The position numbers and the translations under genes were made by a program. The notes beneath the pieces are model-generated. The model was not told where the DNA came from. It did no database searches and saw only the letters and a program-made list of their open reading frames with translations. Below, one piece after another: positions 1 to 6,200 of a stretch of DNA of 9,887 nt. Origin of the DNA: Bacillota bacterium (lineage in GTDB: Bacteria > Bacillota > Sulfobacillia > JAJZYS01 > JAJYTV01); contig JAJYTV010000048.1 in assembly GCA_021792885.1 (NCBI GenBank), positions 1 to 9,887 of the forward strand, written 5' to 3'. The number at the start of each line of letters is the position of its first letter. Within the stretch, counting starts at the first letter, position 1.

Positions 1-81
1 GGCATGCTGACGGAATCGAAGGATCCCACCGACGAAGGCTACTTCAGCTACGCGGCGGTGGGGGGAGGGGTACCCGCATGA
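1..81 (+). CDS. C-terminal end of an unidentified protein, cut by the window start
   Basis: The first 81 bases read as one open frame, from GGC at base 1 to a TGA at 79-81, giving 26 residues that end in YAAVGGGVPA. The stop overlaps the start of the next gene as ATGA, so the two are almost certainly co-transcribed and translationally coupled. The tail carries no recognisable motif. Because the next gene is a QmoC/HdrC-type membrane electron carrier, an obvious guess is an HdrA/QmoA-like flavoprotein or another Fe-S partner subunit, but that rests only on context. The frame, stop and overlap are certain; the identity is not. Confidence 0.6.
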   Translation, partial: GMLTESKDPTDEGYFSYAAVGGGVPA

Positions 82-1238
82 GCGCGGTCGTGGACCCCGG
101 CCTCCTGGGCGAGATCAAGCGGCTCGGGGCAGCCGACGTGTCGGCCTGTTTCAGCTGCGGGAACTGCACGGCGATCTGCCCGCTCTCCAGCAACGACGGA
201 ACGTTCCCGCGGCGGATGATCCGCTACGCGCAGGTCGGCATGAAGGATGCCCTGCTCTCGAGCAAGGAACTGTGGACCTGCTACCACTGCGGCCTCTGCT
301 CCGACACCTGCCCGACACAGGCCGACCCAGGAGGGTTCATGGCGGCGGCGAGGCGCTACGCGATCGCGAACTACGACCGCACGCGGCTCGCATGGACGAT
401 GTACACCCAGCCCGCGCTCTCGACCTTGATCGCGGTCCTGCTGGCGGCCTTCTTCGCGCTCTTCCTGTACGCCTCGCACGGCCCGCAGAACGCGGCCTCC
501 CTGCGGCTCTTCCGGTTCATCCCCGAAGGGCTGATCCACATGACGGGCGTCGTGGTGATGGTGCTCGTCGTGCTTGCGGGGCTCACGGGGGTTGTCACCA
601 TGGCCAGTCGGCTCTCGCGCCGCGAGCGCAGCCGAGCCGGCGCGCCGCGTGGCGGACGGTTCTGGAAGGCGCTCTGGGTGGCGCTCGGGGTAGAGTCTCT
701 CGGGCAGCGACGCTACCGCGCCGACTGCGCGGCAGTCCAGGAGACGAGGCCGTGGTATCGCCGCCGCTGGCTCCTGCACGCGTCGACCATGTGGGGATTC
801 CTCGGCCTCCTGCTCGCGACTGTCCTCGACTACGGTCTCTCGCTCATCGGGGTGAAGGCGACGGGAACGCCCGTGCCGATCTATTACCCCGTCCGGCTGC
901 TCGGGACCATCGCCGGCCTCGCCATGATCTACGGCGTCACCATGTTCCTCGTCGACCGGCTGCGCCGCGACGGGCAGGCGGCGAAGCAGTCGGAGGCCTC
1001 GGACTGGACCCTGCTCCTCTTGCTCTGGATCACCGGCGTGAGCGGGCTCCTCCTGGAACTCGCGCTCTACCTGCCGCATCCACCGGCGTGGGGCTACTGG
1101 GTCTTCCTGTTCCACGTCTCGGTCGCCATGGAACTCGTGCTGCTCGCGCCGTTCATGAAGTTCGCCCACGCGGTCTACCGGCCGGTGGCGCTCTTCTTCC
1201 TGGCGCTAGCGGGCGAGGGCATGCGCGAAGGCGAGTGA
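78..1238 (+). CDS. QmoC-like / HdrC-HdrE fusion: two 4Fe-4S clusters plus a putative heme-b membrane domain
   Basis: This 386-residue protein probably passes electrons between a cytoplasmic flavin/Fe-S partner and the membrane quinone pool. The soluble N-terminus has two CxxCxxCxxxCP motifs (C24, C27, C30, C34 and C68, C71, C74, C78), the HdrC-type pair of [4Fe-4S] ligands. About six hydrophobic helices follow, near 112-133, 151-176, 233-258, 272-293, 310-332 and 338-378. They form a NarI/HdrE-like domain with histidines at 154, 234, 346 and 364, likely heme-b ligands. A basic loop (178-231) joins helices 2 and 3. Length and layout fit QmoC (quinone-interacting membrane oxidoreductase) and related heterodisulfide-reductase-like proteins. 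The ATG at 78 has GGAGG at 64-68 and overlaps the upstream stop. The gene ends at a strong hairpin. The class is confident; the partner and direction of electron flow are unknown, and no dsr, apr or hdr partner gene is visible here. Confidence 0.85.
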   Translation: MSAVVDPGLLGEIKRLGAADVSACFSCGNCTAICPLSSNDGTFPRRMIRYAQVGMKDALLSSKELWTCYHCGLCSDTCPTQADPGGFMAAARRYAIANYDRTRLAWTMYTQPALSTLIAVLLAAFFALFLYASHGPQNAASLRLFRFIPEGLIHMTGVVVMVLVVLAGLTGVVTMASRLSRRERSRAGAPRGGRFWKALWVALGVESLGQRRYRADCAAVQETRPWYRRRWLLHASTMWGFLGLLLATVLDYGLSLIGVKATGTPVPIYYPVRLLGTIAGLAMIYGVTMFLVDRLRRDGQAAKQSEASDWTLLLLLWITGVSGLLLELALYLPHPPAWGYWVFLFHVSVAMELVLLAPFMKFAHAVYRPVALFFLALAGEGMREGE

Positions 1239-1247
1239 CCTGGCGCT

Positions 1248-1290
1248 GAAGGGGCCCCGGCCTGCCGGATGGGCGGGTCGGGGCCCCTTC
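1248..1290. terminator. 19-bp hairpin between convergent genes, likely bidirectional terminator
   Basis: Bases 1248-1266 pair with 1272-1290 around a 5-base loop. All 19 positions pair, with two G-T wobbles (1260/1278 and 1263/1275), and the outer 12 pairs are perfect (GAAGGGGCCCCG). It lies 10 bases after the stop of the QmoC-like gene and 21 bases beyond the stop of the convergent phosphatase gene. That placement suits transcript ends from both sides. Neither side has a clear T-run, so it may act through stalling, Rho or 3'-end protection rather than as a textbook intrinsic terminator. Confidence 0.65.
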
Positions 1291-1310
1291 GTATCCAGCA
1301 TCGCCCGCGA

Positions 1311-1961
1311 TCAGGGAAGCAGGAGCCTGCGCAGGGCGGGGACATCCTTTGCGCCGTGCGTCGGCCGCTGCGCCGCCACCTCCTCCTGCGCGCCGTAGCC
1401 GTACAGGGCGGCGATCCCGTCGACGCCGCAGGCGTGCGCCGCCTCGATGTCGAGCGCGTGGTCGCCGATCATCGCGGCTGGCATGGGGAAGGGTGCGAAC
1501 GCGCGGGTCGCTTCCCGGAGCACGTCGAGCTTGCGCGAGCGCCCGCCCTCGAGATCTGCTCCGTAGACGGCCTGGAAGTACCCGCGGATGCCGAAGTGCA
1601 CGAGGATGCGCTCGGCGGACTCGGTCGGCTTCGAGGTGGCGACCGCCATGCGCACCTCGGCCGCCTGCAGGTCGCGGAGGAGTTCGGCGATGCCGGGGTA
1701 GATCAGATTCTCGAAGATCCCGGTCTCGGTGAAGCGTTCGCGGTAGAATGCCACCGCCCGCCGGGCATCGGTCTCGCTGAGGCCGCGCACGCGCTGGAAG
1801 CTGTCCAACAGGGGCGGACCGATGAACGGGACGAGCTCGTCGCGCTCGAGCACCTCGATGCCGAGGCGCTCGAGCGCGTACTGCACCGAGCGGGTGATGC
1901 CTTCCTTGGGGTCCGTGAGGGTGCCGTCGAGGTCCCAGAAGAGCGTGCGGTAGGAGATCAT
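1311..1961 (-). CDS. HAD-superfamily phosphatase, 5'-nucleotidase / phosphoglycolate phosphatase type
   Basis: This 216-residue hydrolase probably removes phosphate from a small cytosolic metabolite (nucleotide monophosphate or phosphoglycolate). All four HAD motifs are visible: motif I DLDGTLTD with the nucleophile D10 and the acid/base D12; motif II with T109-S110; motif III K144; motif IV GDHALD with D167 and D171 for Mg2+. The helical cap (roughly 16-85) and total length are those of subfamily IA enzymes. The N-terminal wording DLDGTLTDPKEGI is close to bacterial 5'-nucleotidase-like HADs, but substrate cannot be read from sequence. The ATG at 1961 directly precedes motif I; no strong Shine-Dalgarno sequence sits before it, and no better in-frame start was found. 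It is transcribed alone, towards the 1248-1290 hairpin and divergent from coxS. Confidence 0.9.
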   Translation of the reverse strand: MISYRTLFWDLDGTLTDPKEGITRSVQYALERLGIEVLERDELVPFIGPPLLDSFQRVRGLSETDARRAVAFYRERFTETGIFENLIYPGIAELLRDLQAAEVRMAVATSKPTESAERILVHFGIRGYFQAVYGADLEGGRSRKLDVLREATRAFAPFPMPAAMIGDHALDIEAAHACGVDGIAALYGYGAQEEVAAQRPTHGAKDVPALRRLLLP

Positions 1962-2220
1962 GTGGACCCAGTTCTGCGCGCGCGCCCGTACACCTCTCCC
2001 GCGGCGGCGAAGAGGGAGGAGTGCGCGGGAAGTGCGCGGTGGAGAAGGACCTAGGCCTAATGTGGTAGAAAGCGGCCTATCATCCGAATGCAGGATGTGG
2101 CAAAGCCGGATCGTCTTCGGGACGTCCGACCGGGCGCACCTGCCTTCGCTGCGCGACGGAAAGGGGGAGAGCGGGAGCGCGGCGGCACATCACACTGACG
2201 CATCGCGGGAGGTGGCTTCG
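1962..2220. promoter_or_regulatory. Divergent intergenic region between the HAD phosphatase and coxS
   Basis: The 259 bases must hold the promoters of both flanking genes, but I cannot place a convincing -35/-10 pair on either strand. Visible structure: AGTGCGCGG occurs twice, at 2020-2028 and 2031-2039, an 11-base period (one helical turn). GGCCTA occurs at 2054-2059 and again at 2074-2079, exactly 20 bases apart. A hairpin of 8 pairs with one bulged base joins 2107-2115 to 2121-2128 around the loop TTCGG. One forward frame stays open across the whole region into coxS, but it lacks family similarity and looks like high-GC noise. Confidence 0.4.
2207..2215 (+). promoter_or_regulatory. Ribosome binding site fixing the coxS start
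   Basis: GGGAGGTGG lies just before the ATG at 2221, with 8 bases between its GGAGG core and the start. This decides the start, because the reading frame is open for over 250 bases upstream and a longer N-terminus would otherwise be possible. The family's N-terminal beta-strand (residues 4-9, VTIFVN) also begins right after this ATG. Confidence 0.8.
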
Positions 2221-2715
2221 ATGACGACCGAGGTGACGATCTTCGTGAACGGCGCAGAGCAGACGCGCGCGGTCGAGCCGCGGACCCTGCTCGTCGAGTT
2301 CCTGCGGGAGGGGTTGGGACTCACAGGCACGCACGTCGGCTGCGACACGAGTCAGTGCGGGGCGTGCACCGTGCTGCTCGACGGCAAGGCGGTCAAGTCG
2401 TGCACCGTGCTCGCGGTGCAGGCCGCAGGGCAGCACGTCACCACGGTCGAGGGTATCGGCAGCGTCGAGGCGCTGCACCCCGTGCAGGCGGCGTTCTGGG
2501 AGAAGCACGGGCTGCAGTGCGGCTTCTGCACGCCCGGCGTGATGATGACCGCGATCGGGCTCTTGCAGGAACGGCCGCAGCCGAGCGAGGGGGAGATCCG
2601 CAGCGCGCTCGACGGGGTGATCTGCCGCTGCACCGGCTACCAGAACATCGTGCGGGCCGTGCAGGATGCGGCTGTGCGGATGGCGGCGAGGGACGCCCAG
2701 ACGGCCAGCGACTAG
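2221..2715 (+). CDS. coxS: CoxS-like small subunit of a form II CO dehydrogenase-type Mo hydroxylase (two 2Fe-2S clusters)
   Basis: This 164-residue cytoplasmic electron-transfer subunit passes electrons from the molybdenum site of the large subunit to the FAD subunit. The plant-ferredoxin domain (about 4-60) has the ligands C41, C46, C49 and C61. The all-helical second domain (about 74-147) has the paired motifs C100-x2-C103 (QCGFCTPG) and C135-R-C137 (ICRCTGY). Q99 is the residue that in known structures contacts the Mo-pterin dithiolene. All eight cysteines and the length are standard for the xanthine oxidase family small subunit. It is first in the operon and only 14 bases separate its stop from coxL. 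The symbol follows family usage; it does not assert that CO is the substrate. Confidence 0.93.
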   Translation: MTTEVTIFVNGAEQTRAVEPRTLLVEFLREGLGLTGTHVGCDTSQCGACTVLLDGKAVKSCTVLAVQAAGQHVTTVEGIGSVEALHPVQAAFWEKHGLQCGFCTPGVMMTAIGLLQERPQPSEGEIRSALDGVICRCTGYQNIVRAVQDAAVRMAARDAQTASD

Positions 2716-2729
2716 GGGGAGGGGACAAG

Positions 2730-5075
2730 ATGCAACTGATCGGCGTACCCCAAAAGCGCGTCGAGGACCCGCGCCTGATCACGGGGCGCGGTCGCTACAC
2801 CGAAGACGTGCGCCTTCCGGGGATGCTCCATGCGGCGATTCTGCGCAGCCCGCGGGCCCATGCCCGCATCCAGGAGATCGACGTCGCGGCGGCGCAGGCG
2901 GCAGACGGCGTCGTGGCGGTCTATACGGGACGCGACCTCGCGGGCAAGCTCGGGCCGATCCCGACGGCCTGGCTGCCGCCCGATTCCGACATCAAGGCGA
3001 CGGCGCACCCGGCGCTCGCGGTCGATACGGTGCGCTACGTCGGGGACGGCGTGGCGATGGTGGTCGCGGAGAGCGCGGCTGCGGCGCGCGACGCCATCGA
3101 CCGCATCAAGGTGCGCTACGAGCCGATGGCGGCCGTCGTCGACCAGGCGCAGGCGATGGCTGAAGGTGCGCCGCTCGTGCACGAGGACGCGCCAGGCAAC
3201 GTCGCCTTCCACTGGAAGGCGGGAACCGTGCCCGAGGAGGCCTTCACCGGAGCGGAGGTGGTGGTGCGCAGGACCTTCCGCCAACAGCGGCTGATCCCGA
3301 ACCCGATGGAGCCGCGCGCCGCCGTCGCGCAGTATGATCCTTCGACCGGCGACCTGACGCTCTGGGCGACGTCGCAGAACCCCCACATCCACCGGGTGCT
3401 GCTCTCCTCGGTGCTGGGCATCCCCGAGCACCGGCTGCGGGTCGTCTCGGTGGACGTCGGCGGCGGGTTCGGCTCGAAGATCGCCTGCTACCCCGACGAG
3501 GCCTTGACGGCGTACGCCGCGATGGCGCTTGGGCGGCCGGTGAAGTGGGCGGAGACCAGGGTCGAGCACTTCCAGGCGACGACCCACGGCCGCGACATGG
3601 TGATCGATGTCGAGCTCGCGGGCCGGCGTGACGGGACCATGACCGCGATCCGCGTGAAGAACCTCGCGAACATGGGCGCCTACCTCTCCACCGCAGCACC
3701 GGGCGTGCCGACGATCCTCTTCGGCCTGATCGTCACGGGGGCCTACACCTTCCAGCACGCGGCGGTCGATGTCTACGGAGTCTTCACGCACACGACCCCG
3801 ACGGACGCCTATCGCGGGGCGGGCCGCCCCGAAGCGACCTACCTCGTCGAGCGCATGGTCGACCTGTTCGCGGGGGAGATCGGCATGGACCCGATCGAGG
3901 TGCGGCGCAGGAACCTCGTCCGGCCCGAGGCGTTCCCCTACCAATCGGCGCTCGGGCTCACCTACGACAGCGGCAACTACCAGCGGGCGCTCGATCAGGC
4001 CCTCGAGACGGTCGGGTACGAGGAGATCCGGCGCGAGCAGGCGGCGCTGCGCCAGAAGGGCCGCTACATCGGCATCGGTTGCACGAGCTATGTCGAGATC
4101 TCGGGCCTTGGACCCTCCGAGGTCGCCGGCGCCGTCGGCTTCCAGGGAGGGCTCTGGGAGAGCGCGAACATCCGCGTGCACCCCTCCGGCAAGGTCACCG
4201 TCTTCACCGGCGGGTCGCCGCACGGCCAGGGCGAGGAGACGACGTTCGCCCAGATCGTCGCCGACCGCTTCGGCGTCCCGCTCGCCGACGTGGAGGTGGT
4301 GCACGGCGACACGGCGCGGATCGCCATGGGCTGGGGCACCTACGGCTCGCGCACGACAGCGGTCGGGGGCAGCGCGATCGCCGTCGCGGCCGACCGGGTG
4401 ATCGACAAGGCGCGTAAGATCGCCGCGCACATGCTGGAAGCCGCCGAGGAGGACATCGAGTTCAGGGCGGGCAGGTTCGCGGTGCGGGGCGCACCGGAGC
4501 GCGCCCAGACCTTCCAGGCGGTGACGCTGCAGGCCTACCTCGCCTGGAACCTCCCGGAGGGGGTCGAGCCGGCGCTCGAGGCGGCCGCCTACTACAACCC
4601 CTCGAACTTCACCTTCCCCTTCGGCACCCACATCGCCGTGGTGGAGGTGGACGCCGAGACCGGAGACGTGCAGCTCCTGCGCTATGTCGCCGTCGACGAC
4701 TGCGGGAAGGTGATCAACCCGCTGATCGCCGAGGGGCAGGTCCACGGCGGCATCGTGCAGGGCATCGGCCAGGCCCTCTGGGAAGGTGCGGTCTATAGCG
4801 CGGACGGCCAGCTCCTGACGGGCAGCCTGCTCGACTACGCGATGCCCAAGGCGCGCTTCTTCCCGGCGTTCGAGACGGCGTTCACCGAGACTCCGGCGCC
4901 GCACAACCCAATCGGCGCGAAGGGCATCGGCGAGACGGGCACGATCGCGGCGACGCCGACGATCGTGAACGCGGTCGTGGACGCGCTGCAGCCCTTCGGC
5001 GTGCAGGACCTCGCGATGCCGCTCTGGCCGGAGCGGGTGCACCAGGCGATCCAGGCGGGGAGGAATGGGCGATGA
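2730..5075 (+). CDS. coxL: CoxL-like molybdenum-binding large subunit, form II (AYRGAGR) type
   Basis: This 781-residue catalytic subunit binds a pterin-linked molybdenum and hydroxylates or oxidises its substrate with water as oxygen donor. An N-terminal a/b hammerhead domain (about 18-125) is followed by two Mo-cofactor domains. Visible motifs are GGGFGSK at 244-250, AYRGAGR at 360-366 and GIGE at 732-735, with E735 the expected catalytic base. In true CO dehydrogenase (form I) the loop is AYxCSFR, whose cysteine binds the Cu of the Mo-S-Cu centre. Here that position is G363, so the Cu ligand is absent. This is the form II class, for which CO oxidation is reported in some organisms but doubtful in others. 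GGAGG at 2718-2722 precedes the ATG at 2730. The stop overlaps coxM as ATGA. Family certain; substrate open. Confidence 0.93.
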   Translation: MQLIGVPQKRVEDPRLITGRGRYTEDVRLPGMLHAAILRSPRAHARIQEIDVAAAQAADGVVAVYTGRDLAGKLGPIPTAWLPPDSDIKATAHPALAVDTVRYVGDGVAMVVAESAAAARDAIDRIKVRYEPMAAVVDQAQAMAEGAPLVHEDAPGNVAFHWKAGTVPEEAFTGAEVVVRRTFRQQRLIPNPMEPRAAVAQYDPSTGDLTLWATSQNPHIHRVLLSSVLGIPEHRLRVVSVDVGGGFGSKIACYPDEALTAYAAMALGRPVKWAETRVEHFQATTHGRDMVIDVELAGRRDGTMTAIRVKNLANMGAYLSTAAPGVPTILFGLIVTGAYTFQHAAVDVYGVFTHTTPTDAYRGAGRPEATYLVERMVDLFAGEIGMDPIEVRRRNLVRPEAFPYQSALGLTYDSGNYQRALDQALETVGYEEIRREQAALRQKGRYIGIGCTSYVEISGLGPSEVAGAVGFQGGLWESANIRVHPSGKVTVFTGGSPHGQGEETTFAQIVADRFGVPLADVEVVHGDTARIAMGWGTYGSRTTAVGGSAIAVAADRVIDKARKIAAHMLEAAEEDIEFRAGRFAVRGAPERAQTFQAVTLQAYLAWNLPEGVEPALEAAAYYNPSNFTFPFGTHIAVVEVDAETGDVQLLRYVAVDDCGKVINPLIAEGQVHGGIVQGIGQALWEGAVYSADGQLLTGSLLDYAMPKARFFPAFETAFTETPAPHNPIGAKGIGETGTIAATPTIVNAVVDALQPFGVQDLAMPLWPERVHQAIQAGRNGR

Positions 5076-5923
5076 TCGCGCGCGCGTTCGAGTACACCCA
5101 GGCGGCGAGCGTCGCGGAGGCGCTCGCGGCCCTGCAGCAGGACCGCGACGCGAAGCTGCTCGCGGGCGGCCACAGCCTGCTCCCGCTGATGAAGCTGCGC
5201 CTCGCGACGGCAGGCAGGCTCGTCGACATCGGGCGGATCGCGGACCTGCGCGGCGTGCGCCGCGACGGCGACCGCATCGTGGTGGGCGCGCTGACGACGC
5301 ACGCGGTCCTCGCACAGAACCCGCTCCTGCGCGAGATGCTGCCCGTGCTCTCCGCGGCCGCGCAGGAGATCGGCGACCTGCAGGTGCGCAACCGCGGCAC
5401 GATCGGCGGCAGCATCGCCCACGGCGACGCGGCGGCCGACCTTCCGGCAGCGGTGCTGGCGCTCGATGCGACGCTGCACGTGGCCACGTCGGCAGGGGAG
5501 GAATCGCTGCCGGCAGAGGGGTTCTTCCTCGGCCCCATGATGACGGCGCTGCCCGAGGGGGGCCTGCTGACCGCAGTCTCCTTCCCACTGCCGCCGCAGG
5601 GGACGCGGCAGGCCTACCGCAAGGTGGCGCATCCCGCCTCGGGCTACGCGGTCGTCGGCGTGGCGGCGGTACTCGCCATGGGTGAGGACGGTACGGTGCA
5701 GTACGCCCGCATCGCCCTCACCGGTGCAGGGGCGGCCCCGTTCCGCGCGCACGGCGTGGAGGCGGCGCTGCTCGACCGGACGCTCTCCGCGGAACTGGCG
5801 GCGGAGGCGGCGGGCCGCGTCGGCGACCGCGTCGAGTTCGCGGGAGACCTCTACGCCTCTCCCTCATACCGCAGGCGGCTTGCGGAGGTGCACGTGCGGC
5901 GCACGCTGATGGGACTGCTCTGA
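5072..5923 (+). CDS. coxM: CoxM-like FAD-binding medium subunit
   Basis: This 283-residue flavoprotein subunit takes electrons from the 2Fe-2S subunit and hands them to the final acceptor, probably quinone or another carrier. The FAD domain (about 1-170) carries both signature loops, AGGHS at 31-35 and TIGGS at 110-114. The CO-dehydrogenase flavoprotein C-terminal domain follows (about 178-280). It has no cysteines, so it lacks the extra 4Fe-4S insertion of 4-hydroxybenzoyl-CoA reductases. The ATG at 5072 overlaps the coxL stop and is served by GGAGGA at 5059-5064, inside coxL. An alternative ATG at 5065 is out of frame. As the last gene, it gives the order S-L-M typical of form II operons (form I is M-S-L). 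A T-tailed terminator follows within 90 bases, so no maturation genes share the transcript. Confidence 0.93.
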   Translation: MIARAFEYTQAASVAEALAALQQDRDAKLLAGGHSLLPLMKLRLATAGRLVDIGRIADLRGVRRDGDRIVVGALTTHAVLAQNPLLREMLPVLSAAAQEIGDLQVRNRGTIGGSIAHGDAAADLPAAVLALDATLHVATSAGEESLPAEGFFLGPMMTALPEGGLLTAVSFPLPPQGTRQAYRKVAHPASGYAVVGVAAVLAMGEDGTVQYARIALTGAGAAPFRAHGVEAALLDRTLSAELAAEAAGRVGDRVEFAGDLYASPSYRRRLAEVHVRRTLMGLL

Positions 5924-5972
5924 CGACGCCGGCGGGGGCCAATCCTCCCCGCAGGGCCGCTCCACGTCACCG

Positions 5973-6012
5973 AAGTGCCTGCCCTTCCGCTCCGGGAGCG
6001 CGGGCACTTTTT
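5973..6012 (+). terminator. Intrinsic terminator of the coxSLM operon
   Basis: AAGTGCCTGC (5973-5982) pairs with 6000-6009 over ten positions with one wobble. Inside it sits a small hairpin, GCTC (5989-5992) with GAGC (5996-5999). The outer arm runs into a stretch of five T at 6008-6012. It lies about 50 bases after the coxM stop, in the right orientation, and has the classic stem plus T-tract form. Confidence 0.8.
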
Positions 6013-6200
6013 CCGCATGGAGGCAGGCATCCCAGAGGCATGCACCGCGCACCGGAGAGGAGTCCACGGGGCGCCGCCGAATGGGCGGCGGTAAGGGCGC
6101 AGGTGGTCCGCGGGCTCGGCCCTTCCTGACCGCAAGGAACAGGTCAGCCGACGACAAGGCGCTCGCAAGAGGCGGCACGCTGCCGCAGGAGGTCGGGAAG
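6013..6200 (+). promoter_or_regulatory. Leader region of the acyl-CoA synthetase gene with several inverted repeats
   Basis: The 188 bases between the coxM terminator and the next gene hold no convincing gene. Inverted repeats follow each other: CGCCGCC (6072-6078) with GGCGGCG (6084-6090), loop GAATG; AAGGGC (6093-6098) with GCCCTT (6119-6124); and CTGACC (6126-6131) with GGTCAG (6142-6147). TTCCT (6123-6127) can instead pair with AGGAA (6135-6139), which excludes the last of these. This could be a folded 5' leader, but inverted repeats are common at such G+C and no known riboswitch class is recognised. No clear promoter was seen. Confidence 0.3.
6187..6192 (+). promoter_or_regulatory. Ribosome binding site fixing the acyl-CoA synthetase start
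   Basis: A perfect AGGAGG lies 8 bases before the ATG at 6201. The reading frame is open back to an ATG at 6081, so this site decides the start. The 40 extra residues of the longer version are Arg/Gly-rich and unlike the family. Confidence 0.8.

Noticed and set aside
48..1169. 373-codon - strand frame opposite the QmoC-like gene
   Set aside because: Low-complexity Glu/Arg/His/Pro composition and no motifs, while the + strand shows two perfect 4Fe-4S signatures and membrane helices.
1960..2220. N-terminal extension of CoxS by 87 residues
   Set aside because: The frame is open but Arg/Gly-rich and unlike the family; the strong ribosome site at 2207-2215 and the family's usual N-terminus both place the start at 2221.
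2730..5075. Genuine form I (Cu-containing) CO dehydrogenase
   Set aside because: The AYxCSFR loop is absent; the loop reads AYRGAGR and the gene order is S-L-M, not M-S-L.
2712..5588. Very long open frame (about 958 codons) on the - strand opposite coxL and coxM
   Set aside because: It is Arg/Asp/His-rich with no domain in my reading, and lies exactly opposite genes with complete family motifs. In high-GC coding DNA the antisense frame often lacks stops.
5072..5923. 4-hydroxybenzoyl-CoA reductase beta subunit, suggested by the nearby CoA ligase
   Set aside because: That subunit carries an inserted 4Fe-4S domain with four cysteines; this protein has no cysteine and is shorter.
6095..6124. 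T-box riboswitch suggested by GGTGGTCCGCGG
   Set aside because: It resembles the conserved T-box stretch (GGTGGnACCGCGG) but lacks one base. No specifier stem was found, and an acyl-CoA synthetase is not a usual T-box target.
6081..6200. Earlier start for the acyl-CoA synthetase
   Set aside because: The extra 40 residues have no family match, no ribosome site precedes 6081, and AGGAGG stands before 6201.
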